DNA of 64,000 bases from Mesorhizobium sp. AR10. Its GTDB lineage: Bacteria; Pseudomonadota; Alphaproteobacteria; Rhizobiales; Rhizobiaceae. The stretch covers positions 310,001 to 374,000 of the forward strand of contig NZ_CP080524.1 of assembly GCF_024746795.1 (NCBI RefSeq), in the 5' to 3' direction. The notes under the pieces were generated by a model. That model ran no database searches and was not told the origin of the DNA. It saw nothing but the letters and a program-made list of their open reading frames with translations. The position numbers and the translations under genes are program-made. How positions within the stretch are numbered: the stretch's first letter is position 1; each line of letters opens with the position of its first letter. Below, in pieces: positions 40,986 to 49,878 of the stretch.

Positions 40986-41252
40986 GACTATCGTCTCCTC
41001 GGGAATTTCAATGAAATGCCGGCGCCGGCGGCGCAGCAATTGGATGATCGGCGCCGCGACTTGCATCTGCCATCGGGCGGAAAAGAGGCCGCGGCATCGC
41101 GCGGTTCATGGAAGAAAGACACCGAAATGCCTCCAATCGAAAGGGTTCAAGGCCCAGACATCAAAGGGATGCGCTTGATGCGCGAGCCTCCCATAAAGCG
41201 GCGAAGAGGCTGGAAGTCAACCGGCATCGACGAGAAAATTCAATTGAAACAA
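40986..41252 (-). other. Long untranslated leader of the imelysin operon
   Basis: If transcription starts near 41250, the RNA has about 265 bases before the imelysin ATG. It contains a very GC-rich stretch (41012-41037) able to fold on itself and only short unsupported frames. Together with 41286-41437 this is the only gene-free stretch over 300 bases; I see no RNA family in it. Confidence 0.4.
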
Positions 41253-41275
41253 CAGTTTAGAATTATTCTAAACTG
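41253..41275. promoter_or_regulatory. Irr box (iron control element)
   Basis: A perfect 23-base inverted repeat: 11-base arms CAGTTTAGAAT and ATTCTAAACTG around a single T. The core TTTAGAA-N3-TTCTAAA is the iron control element recognised by Irr in Rhizobiales. It covers the -10 region of the promoter facing the imelysin operon, the arrangement expected for repression, and lies 162 bases before the divergent reductase gene. Confidence 0.9.
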
Positions 41276-41285
41276 CAACTGTCAA
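41257..41285 (-). promoter_or_regulatory. Promoter of the imelysin-bfd-bfr operon
   Basis: On the minus strand TTGACA (41285-41280) and TTCTAA (41262-41257) are 17 bases apart. The -35 is consensus; the -10 is inside the Irr box, so Irr binding would exclude polymerase. Confidence 0.6.
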
Positions 41286-41437
41286 CTTTAAACGCGCCAT
41301 GCACTACCCTGCCCTGGAAACGCAGCGATTGACAGGCGGCCATCCCGGGTGCGACCCGGACCGGGGCTCTTGCGACGGCGGCGGACAATCGCCACTTGGC
41401 GAGACGTCCTAGAATCGGTTGAGGAATTTGGGCTGCG

Positions 41438-42691
41438 ATGAAGAACGGTGTGGTCATTGTCGGTGCAGGGCATGCGGGCGTGCAAGCGGCCGCCAGCCTG
41501 CGTGAGGAAGGCTATGACGGGCCGGTGGTCCTGGTCAGTGATGAGAGCGAACTGCCCTATCACAAGCCGCCGCTGTCGAAGACCTTCATCAAGGATCAGG
41601 AGGCGAAACCGCAGCCGCTGCGCGGCGAGGCCTTCTACACCGGCAGCGCCATCGACTATCGGCCTGGGATCATGGTCGAGCGCATCGATGCCGGGGGCCG
41701 AAAACTCGAGATCGCAGGCGGCGGCGTGCTGCCATTCGATCGGCTCATCCTGGCGACCGGTTCGCGGCCGCGCATTCTTTCGCTGCCGGGTTCAGATCTT
41801 TCGGGCGTGGTGTCGCTGCGCTCGATCGCCGACGCGCGCCTGATACGCGAACTCAGCGCACTAAGCGAAGATGTCGTCATCCTAGGCGGTGGCTTCATCG
41901 GCCTGGAGATCGCCGCGACGCTGAAGGCGGCCGGCCGCAAGGTCACCGTGGTCGAAGCGGTCGACCGGCTGCTCGGCCGGGCAGTGGCACCGGTCATCGC
42001 CAGCCATGTGCGTCAGCGGCTGGAAGCAATGGGGGTGCGTATCCTTAGCGGCACCACGATCGCGCGGCTCGAAGGCGAAAACGGCAATGTATCGGCTGCG
42101 ATCACATCGAGCGGCGAGCGGCTTCCGGCACAAATGGTCATCATCGGCATCGGCGTCGTGCCCAATGTCGAACTGGCGCAGGCGGCTGGCATTGCCATTG
42201 CCAACGGCATCCGCGTCGATCAGCAGATGCGCAGCTCGTTGCCAGAAATCCTTGCCATCGGCGACGCCGCTTCCTACCGGCACTGGTTCACCGGCGGCGA
42301 TGTGCGACTGGAATCGGTGCAGAATGCCACCGATCAGGCGCGGCTTGCGGCGCGCACCATCGTTGGTCATGCCGACGCCTTTGCAGCAGTGCCATGGTTC
42401 TGGTCCGACATCGGTGACATGAAGTTGCAGATGGTCGGCCTGACCTCGGGCGGCGACAGCCATGTCGTGCTGGGCGATTTGGCCGAGAACAAATTCTCCA
42501 TCTACCACTATGCCGCAAACCGGCTGCTCGGCATCGAATCGGTCAACCGGCCGGGCGACCATATGCTTGGCCGCAAGATGCTCGGCGCCGGCTTCTCGCC
42601 GACGCCGCAGACGGTGGCGACGGGACCGGATGGGCTGAAGGCGGCGCTCGCCGCCTTCCAGCAGGACGAGCCGGCCAGAGCTACTGGATAG
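41438..42691 (+). CDS. FAD-dependent ferredoxin reductase-like oxidoreductase
   Basis: A 417-residue flavoprotein of the putidaredoxin/rhodocoxin-reductase type, which passes electrons from NAD(P)H to [2Fe-2S] ferredoxins. It has the FAD motif VVIVGAGHAGVQAAASL (5-21), the NAD(P) motif VVILGGGFIGLEIAATL (about 147-163), the second FAD motif EILAIGDAAS, and a C-terminal reductase domain (VPWFWSDIGDMKLQMVGL). It is divergent from the imelysin-bfd-bfr operon across the Irr box, so Bfd is a candidate partner; this is inference. It converges with gabT after 9 bases. Confidence 0.88.
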   Translation: MKNGVVIVGAGHAGVQAAASLREEGYDGPVVLVSDESELPYHKPPLSKTFIKDQEAKPQPLRGEAFYTGSAIDYRPGIMVERIDAGGRKLEIAGGGVLPFDRLILATGSRPRILSLPGSDLSGVVSLRSIADARLIRELSALSEDVVILGGGFIGLEIAATLKAAGRKVTVVEAVDRLLGRAVAPVIASHVRQRLEAMGVRILSGTTIARLEGENGNVSAAITSSGERLPAQMVIIGIGVVPNVELAQAAGIAIANGIRVDQQMRSSLPEILAIGDAASYRHWFTGGDVRLESVQNATDQARLAARTIVGHADAFAAVPWFWSDIGDMKLQMVGLTSGGDSHVVLGDLAENKFSIYHYAANRLLGIESVNRPGDHMLGRKMLGAGFSPTPQTVATGPDGLKAALAAFQQDEPARATG

Positions 42692-42700
42692 GCTTATCGC

Positions 42701-43978
42701 TCAGGCGGCGCGGACCTCGCGGATCGAGCTTTCCAGGATCTCGAGCGCTTCGTTCATGACGCCGTCCTGGATGGTAATCGGCGCCAGGAAGCGGATGACA
42801 TTGCCGTAAACGCCGCAGGTCAGCAGGATCAGGCCCTTGTCGAGCGCCTTCAGCCGGATCGCATTGGCGATCTCGGCCGACGGCAAGCCCTTCTTCACAT
42901 CGTTGAATTCGACCGCATTCATGAACCCCGGGCCACGGATGTCGACAATCTCGGGCACATCGTCGCGGATCGAGTCCAGCCGCTGCTTCAGCCGTGCGCC
43001 CAGCGTGTTGGCACGGTCGCAGAGCTTTTCCTCTTCGATCACGTCGAGCACGGCGTGCGCCGCGGCGACACCGATCGGGCTGCCGCCATAGGTACCGCCG
43101 AGCCCGCCGGGGTTTGGCGCATCCATCAGTTCGGCGCGGCCGGTGACCGCCGCCAGCGGGAAGCCGCCGGCCAGGCTCTTGGCCATGGTGGTGATGTCGG
43201 CGGCGACCTCGTGATGATCCATGGCGAACATCTTCCCGGTGCGCGCGAAGCCGGTCTGCACCTCATCGGCGATCAAGAGCATGCCGTGCTGGTCGCAGAT
43301 CTTGCGCAGCGCCACCATGAAGTCGCGCGGCGCCTCGTAGAAACCACCCTCGCCCTGTACAGGCTCGAGGATAATCGCGGCCACGCGGGCCGGGTCGACA
43401 TCGGCCTTGAACAGGCGGTCGAGGGCGGCCAGCGAATCGGCGACCGAAACCCCGTGCAGCGGCACCGGGAACGGAGCGTGGAAGACATCGGCCGGCATGG
43501 CGCCGAAACCGACCTTGTAGGGCACGACCTTGCCGGTCAGCGCCATGCCCATGAAAGTGCGGCCATGGAAGCCGCCGGCAAAGGCGATGACCGCCGGACG
43601 TCCAGTGGCATTGCGGGCGATCTTGATGGCATTCTCCACCGCTTCGGCGCCGGTGGTGACGAAAATCGTCTTCTTGTCGAACTTGCCCGGCAGCATGCCG
43701 TTCAGCCGCTCGGCCAGCCGCACATAGCTCTCGTAAGGCACCACCTGGTGGCAGGTATGGGTGAAGCGGTCGAGCTGTGCCTTCACCGCCTCGATCACCT
43801 TGGGATGGCGGTGGCCGGTGTTGACGACGGCGATGCCTGACGAGAAGTCGATGTAGCGGCGGCCTTCGACATCCCAGATCTCAGAGTTTTCGGCGCGGTC
43901 GGCGTAGATCTGCGTGGTCATGCCGACGCCGCGCGAAATCGACTGGTTCTTGCGTTCGGAAATGGCTGAGTTCTTCAT
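42701..43978 (-). CDS. gabT: 4-aminobutyrate aminotransferase (class III)
   Basis: A PLP enzyme of 425 residues that likely transfers the amino group of 4-aminobutyrate to 2-oxoglutarate. Visible are the PLP-phosphate region TTGAEAVENAIKIAR, the aspartate in LLIADEVQTGFARTGKMFA, the Schiff-base lysine in TTMAKSLAGGFPLAAV, and the GGLGGTYGGSPI segment typical of GabT. ATG 43978 has GAGGGA five bases upstream; ATG 43990 is in frame just before. No succinate-semialdehyde dehydrogenase is adjacent. Related ornithine-type aminotransferases are possible. Confidence 0.88.
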   Translation of the reverse strand: MKNSAISERKNQSISRGVGMTTQIYADRAENSEIWDVEGRRYIDFSSGIAVVNTGHRHPKVIEAVKAQLDRFTHTCHQVVPYESYVRLAERLNGMLPGKFDKKTIFVTTGAEAVENAIKIARNATGRPAVIAFAGGFHGRTFMGMALTGKVVPYKVGFGAMPADVFHAPFPVPLHGVSVADSLAALDRLFKADVDPARVAAIILEPVQGEGGFYEAPRDFMVALRKICDQHGMLLIADEVQTGFARTGKMFAMDHHEVAADITTMAKSLAGGFPLAAVTGRAELMDAPNPGGLGGTYGGSPIGVAAAHAVLDVIEEEKLCDRANTLGARLKQRLDSIRDDVPEIVDIRGPGFMNAVEFNDVKKGLPSAEIANAIRLKALDKGLILLTCGVYGNVIRFLAPITIQDGVMNEALEILESSIREVRAA

Positions 43979-44218
43979 CGTATCCCTCATCGGGCCAGCG
44001 CCCGTTCTTGTTTGATGCCGCTGAAATCCCTTCTGACCTTATTTCACGTTTTCCTCAAGTCGGCACCATCGCCGGGCGATTGGGCCTGTCGCGTGGCTCC
44101 TGCTCGGCCCTGATTGGTCGGGCGATACGCGTACGAGAACGGTTTTCTTTTTGCTGAGATCGATTATCTTTGCCTTAGCTCGCGACGTGTCGAGCGACCC
44201 CGCGCGGTTGAGGGAACC

Positions 44219-45352
44219 ATGAGCAGGAACGCGACGCCGTCCGCCCGACCGTCATCGCTTCCCAGTCTTTCGTCTTTTCCGGCCTGCGCAGTCCTCGGCC
44301 TTGCGGCGACGACGCTTTTCCTGAGCGGCTGCCAGAAGCAGGAGGCAGCCGACAAGAAATTGCCGGTCATGGTGCGCACAGAAACCGTGGCGGTGGCCGA
44401 TTATGCGCCAAGGACTTCGCTGACCGGGGTGATCGCCGCTCGCACGCTGAACAATCTGTCGTTCCGCGTCGGCGGCCGCGTCGCCGAACGGCTTGTCGAT
44501 GTCGGCCAGCATGTCGACAAGGACGCCATTCTTGCCCGCATCGATCCGCAGGAGCAGGAATCCGATCTGCGCTCGGCGCAGGCCGACCTCGATGCGGCGC
44601 AGGCGCAACTGACCCAGGCCAAGGCGGCCTTCGAACGGCAGAAGACGCTGCTTGGCCAAGGGTTCACCACCATGCGCGACTATGATGCGGCCGATCAGGT
44701 GTTGAAGGTGGCGCAAGGCAGTGTCGACGCCGCTGAAAGCGCCCTGGCCAATGCCCAGGAAGATCTGTCCTTCACCGAGCTCAAGGCCGGCGCCGCAGGT
44801 GTTGTCACCGCTCGCCAGGTCGAAGCTGGACAGGTGGTGCAGGCGGCACAGACCGTCTTCACCGTCGCCGAGGACGGTGATCGCGACGCGGTCTTCAATG
44901 TGCAGGAAACCCTGGTCGCCAGAACGCCAGAAGCGCCTGCGGTGACGATCACGCTGTTGTCCGACCCGCAGGTCAAGGCGGTGGGCAAGGTGCGCGAAAT
45001 TGCGCCGGTGGTCGATCCGGCTTCGGGTTCGATCCGGGTCAAGGTCGCCATTCCCGACACGCCCGCCGGCATGCCGCTGGGTGCGGCCGTCATCGGCTCG
45101 GCCAGCGCCAGGCCGTCGAAAGCCGTCATCCTGCCCTGGCAGGCGCTGACCTCCAGTGGCGGCAAGCCCGCCGTCTGGGTGGTCGATGCATCGACCAAGG
45201 CGGTGGCAACGACACTGGTCAATGTGCTTGCCTTCGATTCCGGCATCGTCGTCATCGACAAGGGGCTGGAGGCCGGCATGCTCGTCGTCACTGCCGGCGG
45301 CCAGTTGCTCAGCCCCGGTACGACGGTCGAGATATCAGGAGCGGCACAATGA
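44219..45352 (+). CDS. RND efflux periplasmic adaptor lipoprotein, first
   Basis: A 377-residue membrane-fusion protein with a lipobox (LFLSGC, Cys about 37), a barrel-sandwich/lipoyl domain (VGGRVAERLVDVGQHVDKDAILARI), a coiled-coil hairpin (about 120-195) and a beta-barrel region (VVDPASGSIRVKVAIP). It bridges an inner-membrane RND pump to an outer-membrane channel. ATG 44219 has GAGGGA upstream; the open frame further upstream lacks support. It overlaps the second adaptor by four bases. No TetR/LysR regulator or outer-membrane channel gene is adjacent. Confidence 0.9.
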   Translation: MSRNATPSARPSSLPSLSSFPACAVLGLAATTLFLSGCQKQEAADKKLPVMVRTETVAVADYAPRTSLTGVIAARTLNNLSFRVGGRVAERLVDVGQHVDKDAILARIDPQEQESDLRSAQADLDAAQAQLTQAKAAFERQKTLLGQGFTTMRDYDAADQVLKVAQGSVDAAESALANAQEDLSFTELKAGAAGVVTARQVEAGQVVQAAQTVFTVAEDGDRDAVFNVQETLVARTPEAPAVTITLLSDPQVKAVGKVREIAPVVDPASGSIRVKVAIPDTPAGMPLGAAVIGSASARPSKAVILPWQALTSSGGKPAVWVVDASTKAVATTLVNVLAFDSGIVVIDKGLEAGMLVVTAGGQLLSPGTTVEISGAAQ

Positions 45353-46425
45353 GGCCGTTGCCGCGCATCCCAGCCCTGCTTGCCCTTTCGCTGCTCGCCG
45401 CCTGCTCGCAATCGGACGAAAAGCCGCCCGAGATCATCCGGCCGGTGCTGTCCATGGTGGTCGAGCCGCAAACCAGCCAGACATTCGGCTTTGCCGGCTC
45501 GGTCGAGCCGCAATTCAGCGCCGACCTCGCCTTTCGCCTGCTCGGCCGGGTTGTCGCCCGCGACGTCAATGTCGGCGACATCATCGCCAAGGGAACGACA
45601 ATCGCCGCGCTCGATCCGACGGCGCTGGAACTTGCCGTCCAGGCGGCCAAGGCGGAACTCTCCAATGCCGAGGCGCAATTCGCCAATGCCGCCGCCAGCG
45701 AGGAACGCCAGCGCCAGCTGCTCGCCGCCGCCAACGCCTCGCAAGCTGTCTTCGATGCCGCGCAGCAAGCCAGGAAGGCGGCAGAAGCCGGTGTCGAACG
45801 GGCCAAGGCCGCGCTTGCCAAGTCGCAGGAGCAGCTCGGCTATACCAGATTGTTCTCGGATTTCGACGGGGTCGTAACCGCTGTCGGCGCCGAAGTCGGC
45901 CAAACGGTTTCGCCCGGCCAGACCATCGTCACCGTGGCGCGCTCGGGTCTGCGCGATGCGGTCGTCGATATTCCCGACCGGCTGACCGGCGACCTTGCGG
46001 TCGGCACGCCCTTCGAGATCATCCTGCAATCACTGCCATCGATCCAAACCCAGGCCAAGCTGCGCGAGCTCGCGCCGCAGGCTGACAGTTCGACCCGCAC
46101 CCGCCGCGTCCGGCTGACGCTCACCGACCCGCCGCAGGCTTTCCGGCTCGGCTCGACGGTCACGGCGACACGGGTGGCGAAGGTGGCTCCGACGATCGAG
46201 TTGCCGCTGTCGGCGCTGCTGCAGAAGAATGGCGGCGACAAGGTCTGGATCGTCGACGAGCAGACGTCGAGCGTCTCGACACGCGACATCACGATCGCGT
46301 CCAAGGGCGCCGCCAGCTTTACCATCACCGAAGGGCTCGAGGCGGGAATGCGCGTCGTCACCGCCGGCGTCCACAGCCTGGTGGAGGGCCAGAAGGTCAG
46401 GATTCTGCAAGGAGGAGCCACATGA
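45349..46425 (+). CDS. RND efflux periplasmic adaptor lipoprotein, second
   Basis: A 358-residue paralogue of the preceding adaptor: lipobox LLAACSQS near residue 19, FRLLGRVVARDVNVGDIIAKGT in the sandwich domain, an Ala/Glu-rich coiled coil (about 100-165), and the DFDGVVTAVGAEVGQTV segment. Two adaptors before one permease suggests a hetero-hexameric adaptor ring, as in MdtA-like or TriAB systems. Overlaps of four bases with both neighbours mark a tight operon. Confidence 0.9.
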   Translation: MRPLPRIPALLALSLLAACSQSDEKPPEIIRPVLSMVVEPQTSQTFGFAGSVEPQFSADLAFRLLGRVVARDVNVGDIIAKGTTIAALDPTALELAVQAAKAELSNAEAQFANAAASEERQRQLLAAANASQAVFDAAQQARKAAEAGVERAKAALAKSQEQLGYTRLFSDFDGVVTAVGAEVGQTVSPGQTIVTVARSGLRDAVVDIPDRLTGDLAVGTPFEIILQSLPSIQTQAKLRELAPQADSSTRTRRVRLTLTDPPQAFRLGSTVTATRVAKVAPTIELPLSALLQKNGGDKVWIVDEQTSSVSTRDITIASKGAASFTITEGLEAGMRVVTAGVHSLVEGQKVRILQGGAT

Positions 46426-49400
46426 AGGGCTTCAACCTCTCCGACTGGGCGCTCAGCCACCGCTCGCTGGTCTGGTACTTCATGCTGGTCTTCGTCGTCG
46501 CCGGCATCTTCTCCTATCTCAATCTCGGCCGCGAGGAAGACCCGGCCTTTACCATCAAGACCATGGTCATCCAGGCCAGTTGGCCAGGCGCTTCGGTCAA
46601 CGAGACCGTGCGGCAGGTGACCGACCGCATCGAAAAGAAGCTCGAGGAGTTGGACGGCCTCGACTTCACCCGCTCGGTCACCACCGCGGGCAAGACCGTC
46701 ATCTTCGTCAACCTGAAGGACACCACCAAAGCCCGCGATGTCGTGCCGACCTGGATTCAGGTGCGCAACATGGTCAACGACATCTGGGCGCAGTTTCCGC
46801 AAGGCGTGCAGGGGCCGTTCTTCAACGACCGTTTCGGCGACGTCTACGGCAATATCTATGCCTTCACCTCAGACGGGCTGACGCCGCGCCAGTTGCGCGA
46901 CTATGTCGAGGATGTCAGGACCAGGATCCTGGCCGTGCCCAACGCCGGCAAGGTTGATCTGGTCGGCGCGCAGGACGAAGCCATCTATCTCGAATTCTCG
47001 ACTCGCCAGATCGCAGCACTCGGCCTCAACCAGCAGGCGATCGTGGCCAGCCTGCAGGCGCAGAACGCCATCACCCCGTCGGGCGTCGTCGAATCCGGCC
47101 CCGAGCGCGTCAGCGTGCGCGTCGGCGGTCAGTTCACCTCCGAGGAGAGCCTGCGCGGCATCAATCTGCGCGTCAACGACCGCTTCTTCCGGCTGAGCGA
47201 TGTGGCAACGATCCGGCGCGGCTATGCAGACCCGCCAACGGCGCTGTTCCGCTTCAACGGCCAGGACGCGGTCGGCCTTGCCATCGGCATGAAGCCCAAA
47301 CGCCAATCTGCTCGAATTCGGCGCCGCGCTTGAGAAGAAAATGGACGAAGTGCTGGCCGATCTGCCGGTCGGCGTCGGCGTGCATCTGGTTGCCGATCAG
47401 CCGGTGATCGTGGAGGAGGCGGTTTCGGGCTTCACCCGGGCGCTGGCCGAGGCGGTCGCCATCGTGCTCGCGGTGTCCTTCGTCAGCCTTGGCATGCGCG
47501 CCGGCTTCGTCGTGGCGCTGTCGATCCCGCTGGTTCTGGCCATCACCTTCACGGTCATGGCCTATCTCGGCATCTCGCTGCAGCGCATATCGCTGGGCGC
47601 GCTGATCATCGCGCTTGGGCTTCTGGTCGACGACGCCATGATCGCGGTCGAGATGATGGTGGCGCGGCTGGAGGTCGGCGACAATCTGCGCAAGGCGGCG
47701 ACCTATGTCTACACCTCGACCGCTTTCCCGATGCTGACCGGCACGCTGGTGACGGTCGCCGGTTTCATCCCGATCGGCCTCAACAACAGTGCCGCCGGCG
47801 AATACACCTTCACGCTGTTCGTCGTCATCGCGGTCTCGCTCCTGGTGTCATGGATCGTGGCGGTGCTGTTTGCACCGCTGCTCGGCGTCACCATCCTGCC
47901 GGCGACGATGAAGCAGAAGCATCACGACAAGCCAGGCCGCTTCACCACACTGTTCCGGCGCGCGCTCTTGGGCTCGGTGCGGCATCACTGGCTGACCATC
48001 ATCGCTACCGTGCTGTTGTTTGCCGGCTCGATCGCCGGCTTCGGCCTTGTCCAGCAGCAGTTCTTCCCGCCCTCGGACCGGCCGGAGCTGATCGTCGATT
48101 GGAACCTGCCGCAGAACTCGTCGATCACCGAGACGCGCGACCAGATCGAGCGTTTCGAGGGGCGGGCGCTGGCCGGCAATCCCGACATCGACCATTTCAG
48201 CTCCTATATCGGCCAGGGCGCGGTGCGCTTCCTGCTCGCCTTCGACGTACAGCCGGCCAATCCCTATTTCGGCCAGACCGTCATCGTTACCAAGAGCATC
48301 GAGGCGCGCAACCGGCTGAAGCCGGCGTTGGAGAAGCTGTTGCGCGAGGAGTTCGTCGGCACCGATGCCTTCGTCAAGCCACTCGAACTCGGGCCGCCGG
48401 TCGGACGTCCGGTGCAATACCGCGTCGGCGGCCCCGACATCCAGACGGTACGCGAGCTGGCGCAGCAATTCGCTGGCCTGATCTCGGCCAATCCGAGGCT
48501 GGCGGCGCCGACCTTCGACTGGAACGAACCGCAGCGTGTGCTGAGGGTCGAGGTGCTGCAGGACAAGGCGCGCCAGCTCGGCATCACCTCGTCCGACATC
48601 GCCAGTGCGCTCAACAGCACGGTCGGCGGCGTCACCATCACACAGGTGCGCGACGCCACTTATCTGATCAACGTCATCGCCCGCTCACGCGAAGCCGAAC
48701 GCGGCTCGATCGACACGCTGCAAAACATGCAGCTGCCAACCGGGAACGGCGAGGCGATCCCGCTCGCGGCGGTGGCGAACTTCCGCTACGAACTCGAACA
48801 GCCGACCGTATGGCGGCGCAACCGCATCCCGACGATCACCGTGCGCGCCGGGCTGGTCGGCGACGTGCTGCCGGCAACCATCGTCAACGAATTGAAGCCG
48901 TCGGTCGAAGCCTTCATCGCCAAGCTGCCGCCCGGCTATTCCGTCCAGACCGCAGGCTCAGTCGAGGAAAGCGCAAAAAGCCAGGGACCGATCGCCGCGG
49001 TGGTGCCGCTGATGCTGTTCGTCATGGCGACCATCCTGATGATCCAGTTGCAGAGCTTCCAGCGCCTGTTCCTGGTCGTGGCGGTGGCGCCGCTCGGCCT
49101 GATCGGCGTGGTCGCGGCACTGGTGCCGAGCGGCGCGCCGCTCGGCTTCGTCGCCATTCTCGGCGTCTTGGCGCTGATCGGCATCCTGATACGCAACTCG
49201 GTCATCCTGATCGTGCAGATCGAAGATCTGGTGCGCGAGGGCAAGGACCGCTGGGCAGCAGTGATCGAAGCGACCGAGCATCGCATGCGGCCGATCGCGC
49301 TGACGGCAGCCGCCGCCAGCCTGGCGCTGATCCCGATCGCGCGCGAAGTGTTCTGGGGGCCGATGGCCTATGCCATGATGGGCGGCATCATCGCGGGCAC

Positions 49401-49521
49401 CGCAATCACGCTGCTCTTCCTGCCGGCGCTTTATGTAACGTGGTTCAGGATTAAGGAGCCGAAAGGCCGGGAAGAACCACCGGTTTCGGAGAGCGGCGAA
49501 CCGGTGCTAGGTCCAACTTAA
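46422..49521 (+). pseudogene. RND efflux permease, interrupted by a one-base frameshift
   Basis: The two parts together give about 1,030 residues, the normal length of an RND proton-antiport pump. The first part (46422-47333) holds TM1 and the porter region up to VGLAIGMKP, then runs out of frame to a stop. The second part, in the +1 frame, continues with ANLLEFGAALEKKMDEV and includes TM4 with the proton-relay aspartates (LGLLVDDAMIAVEMM) and all later segments to 49521. Removing one A from the run at 47298-47300 restores the frame. It may be a true loss of function, a sequencing error, or frameshifting at CCCAAAC. The rest of the gene shows no decay. Confidence 0.88.
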
Positions 49522-49533
49522 GGCTTTGCCGGA

Positions 49534-49848
49534 TCACTCGTTGTCGTTGGAGGGTACAGGGCGCGATTTGGCGCGCTGCCACGGCGATGATTTTGAGATG
49601 CGCCAAGCATGCCAGCCTTCTGGCAAGTCAGCCAAAGCCAGGATGCTTTCATCCCGCTGGACCACATTTTGCAAGCTGACGATCATTATGTCGCCTTCGT
49701 CAACAGGTCCAGTTTCGCGGTTGTGGAATTGCCAACTGCCGTCGTCTTCGTCGTGCGAGACGTAAGCAATCCAGTCGCCGCGGGTAACTATACCTCTATC
49801 CACGAACACTGCGACATTGGGCGGATCTGAAAACGTCCATTGCTCCAT
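49534..49848 (-). CDS. Hypothetical protein, 104 residues
   Basis: A small acidic/aromatic protein (MEQWTFSDPPNVAVFVDRG start, LADLPEGWHAWRISKSSPW near the end). The EGWHAWR segment and size recall proteins of the DUF2185 kind, but the match is loose and no function is claimed. It converges with the RND operon and lies 30 bases before the ABC importer's last gene on the same strand. No signal peptide or membrane segment is seen. Confidence 0.65.
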   Translation of the reverse strand: MEQWTFSDPPNVAVFVDRGIVTRGDWIAYVSHDEDDGSWQFHNRETGPVDEGDIMIVSLQNVVQRDESILALADLPEGWHAWRISKSSPWQRAKSRPVPSNDNE

Positions 49849-49878
49849 GGGAATCCCCCGAAAACGGCAAGAACGAAT

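Noticed and set aside
41056..41250. Short frames in the imelysin operon leader that could encode a leader peptide
   Set aside because: None has a convincing ribosome site or codon pattern.
47295..47301. CCCAAAC as a canonical -1 programmed frameshift site in the RND permease
   Set aside because: The required shift is +1, and the heptamer is not in the X XXY YYZ phase; a simple indel is more likely.
47850..49454. A 534-codon plus-strand frame inside the RND permease
   Set aside because: Out-of-frame reading rich in Arg and Ala; the other frame gives the expected RND sequence.
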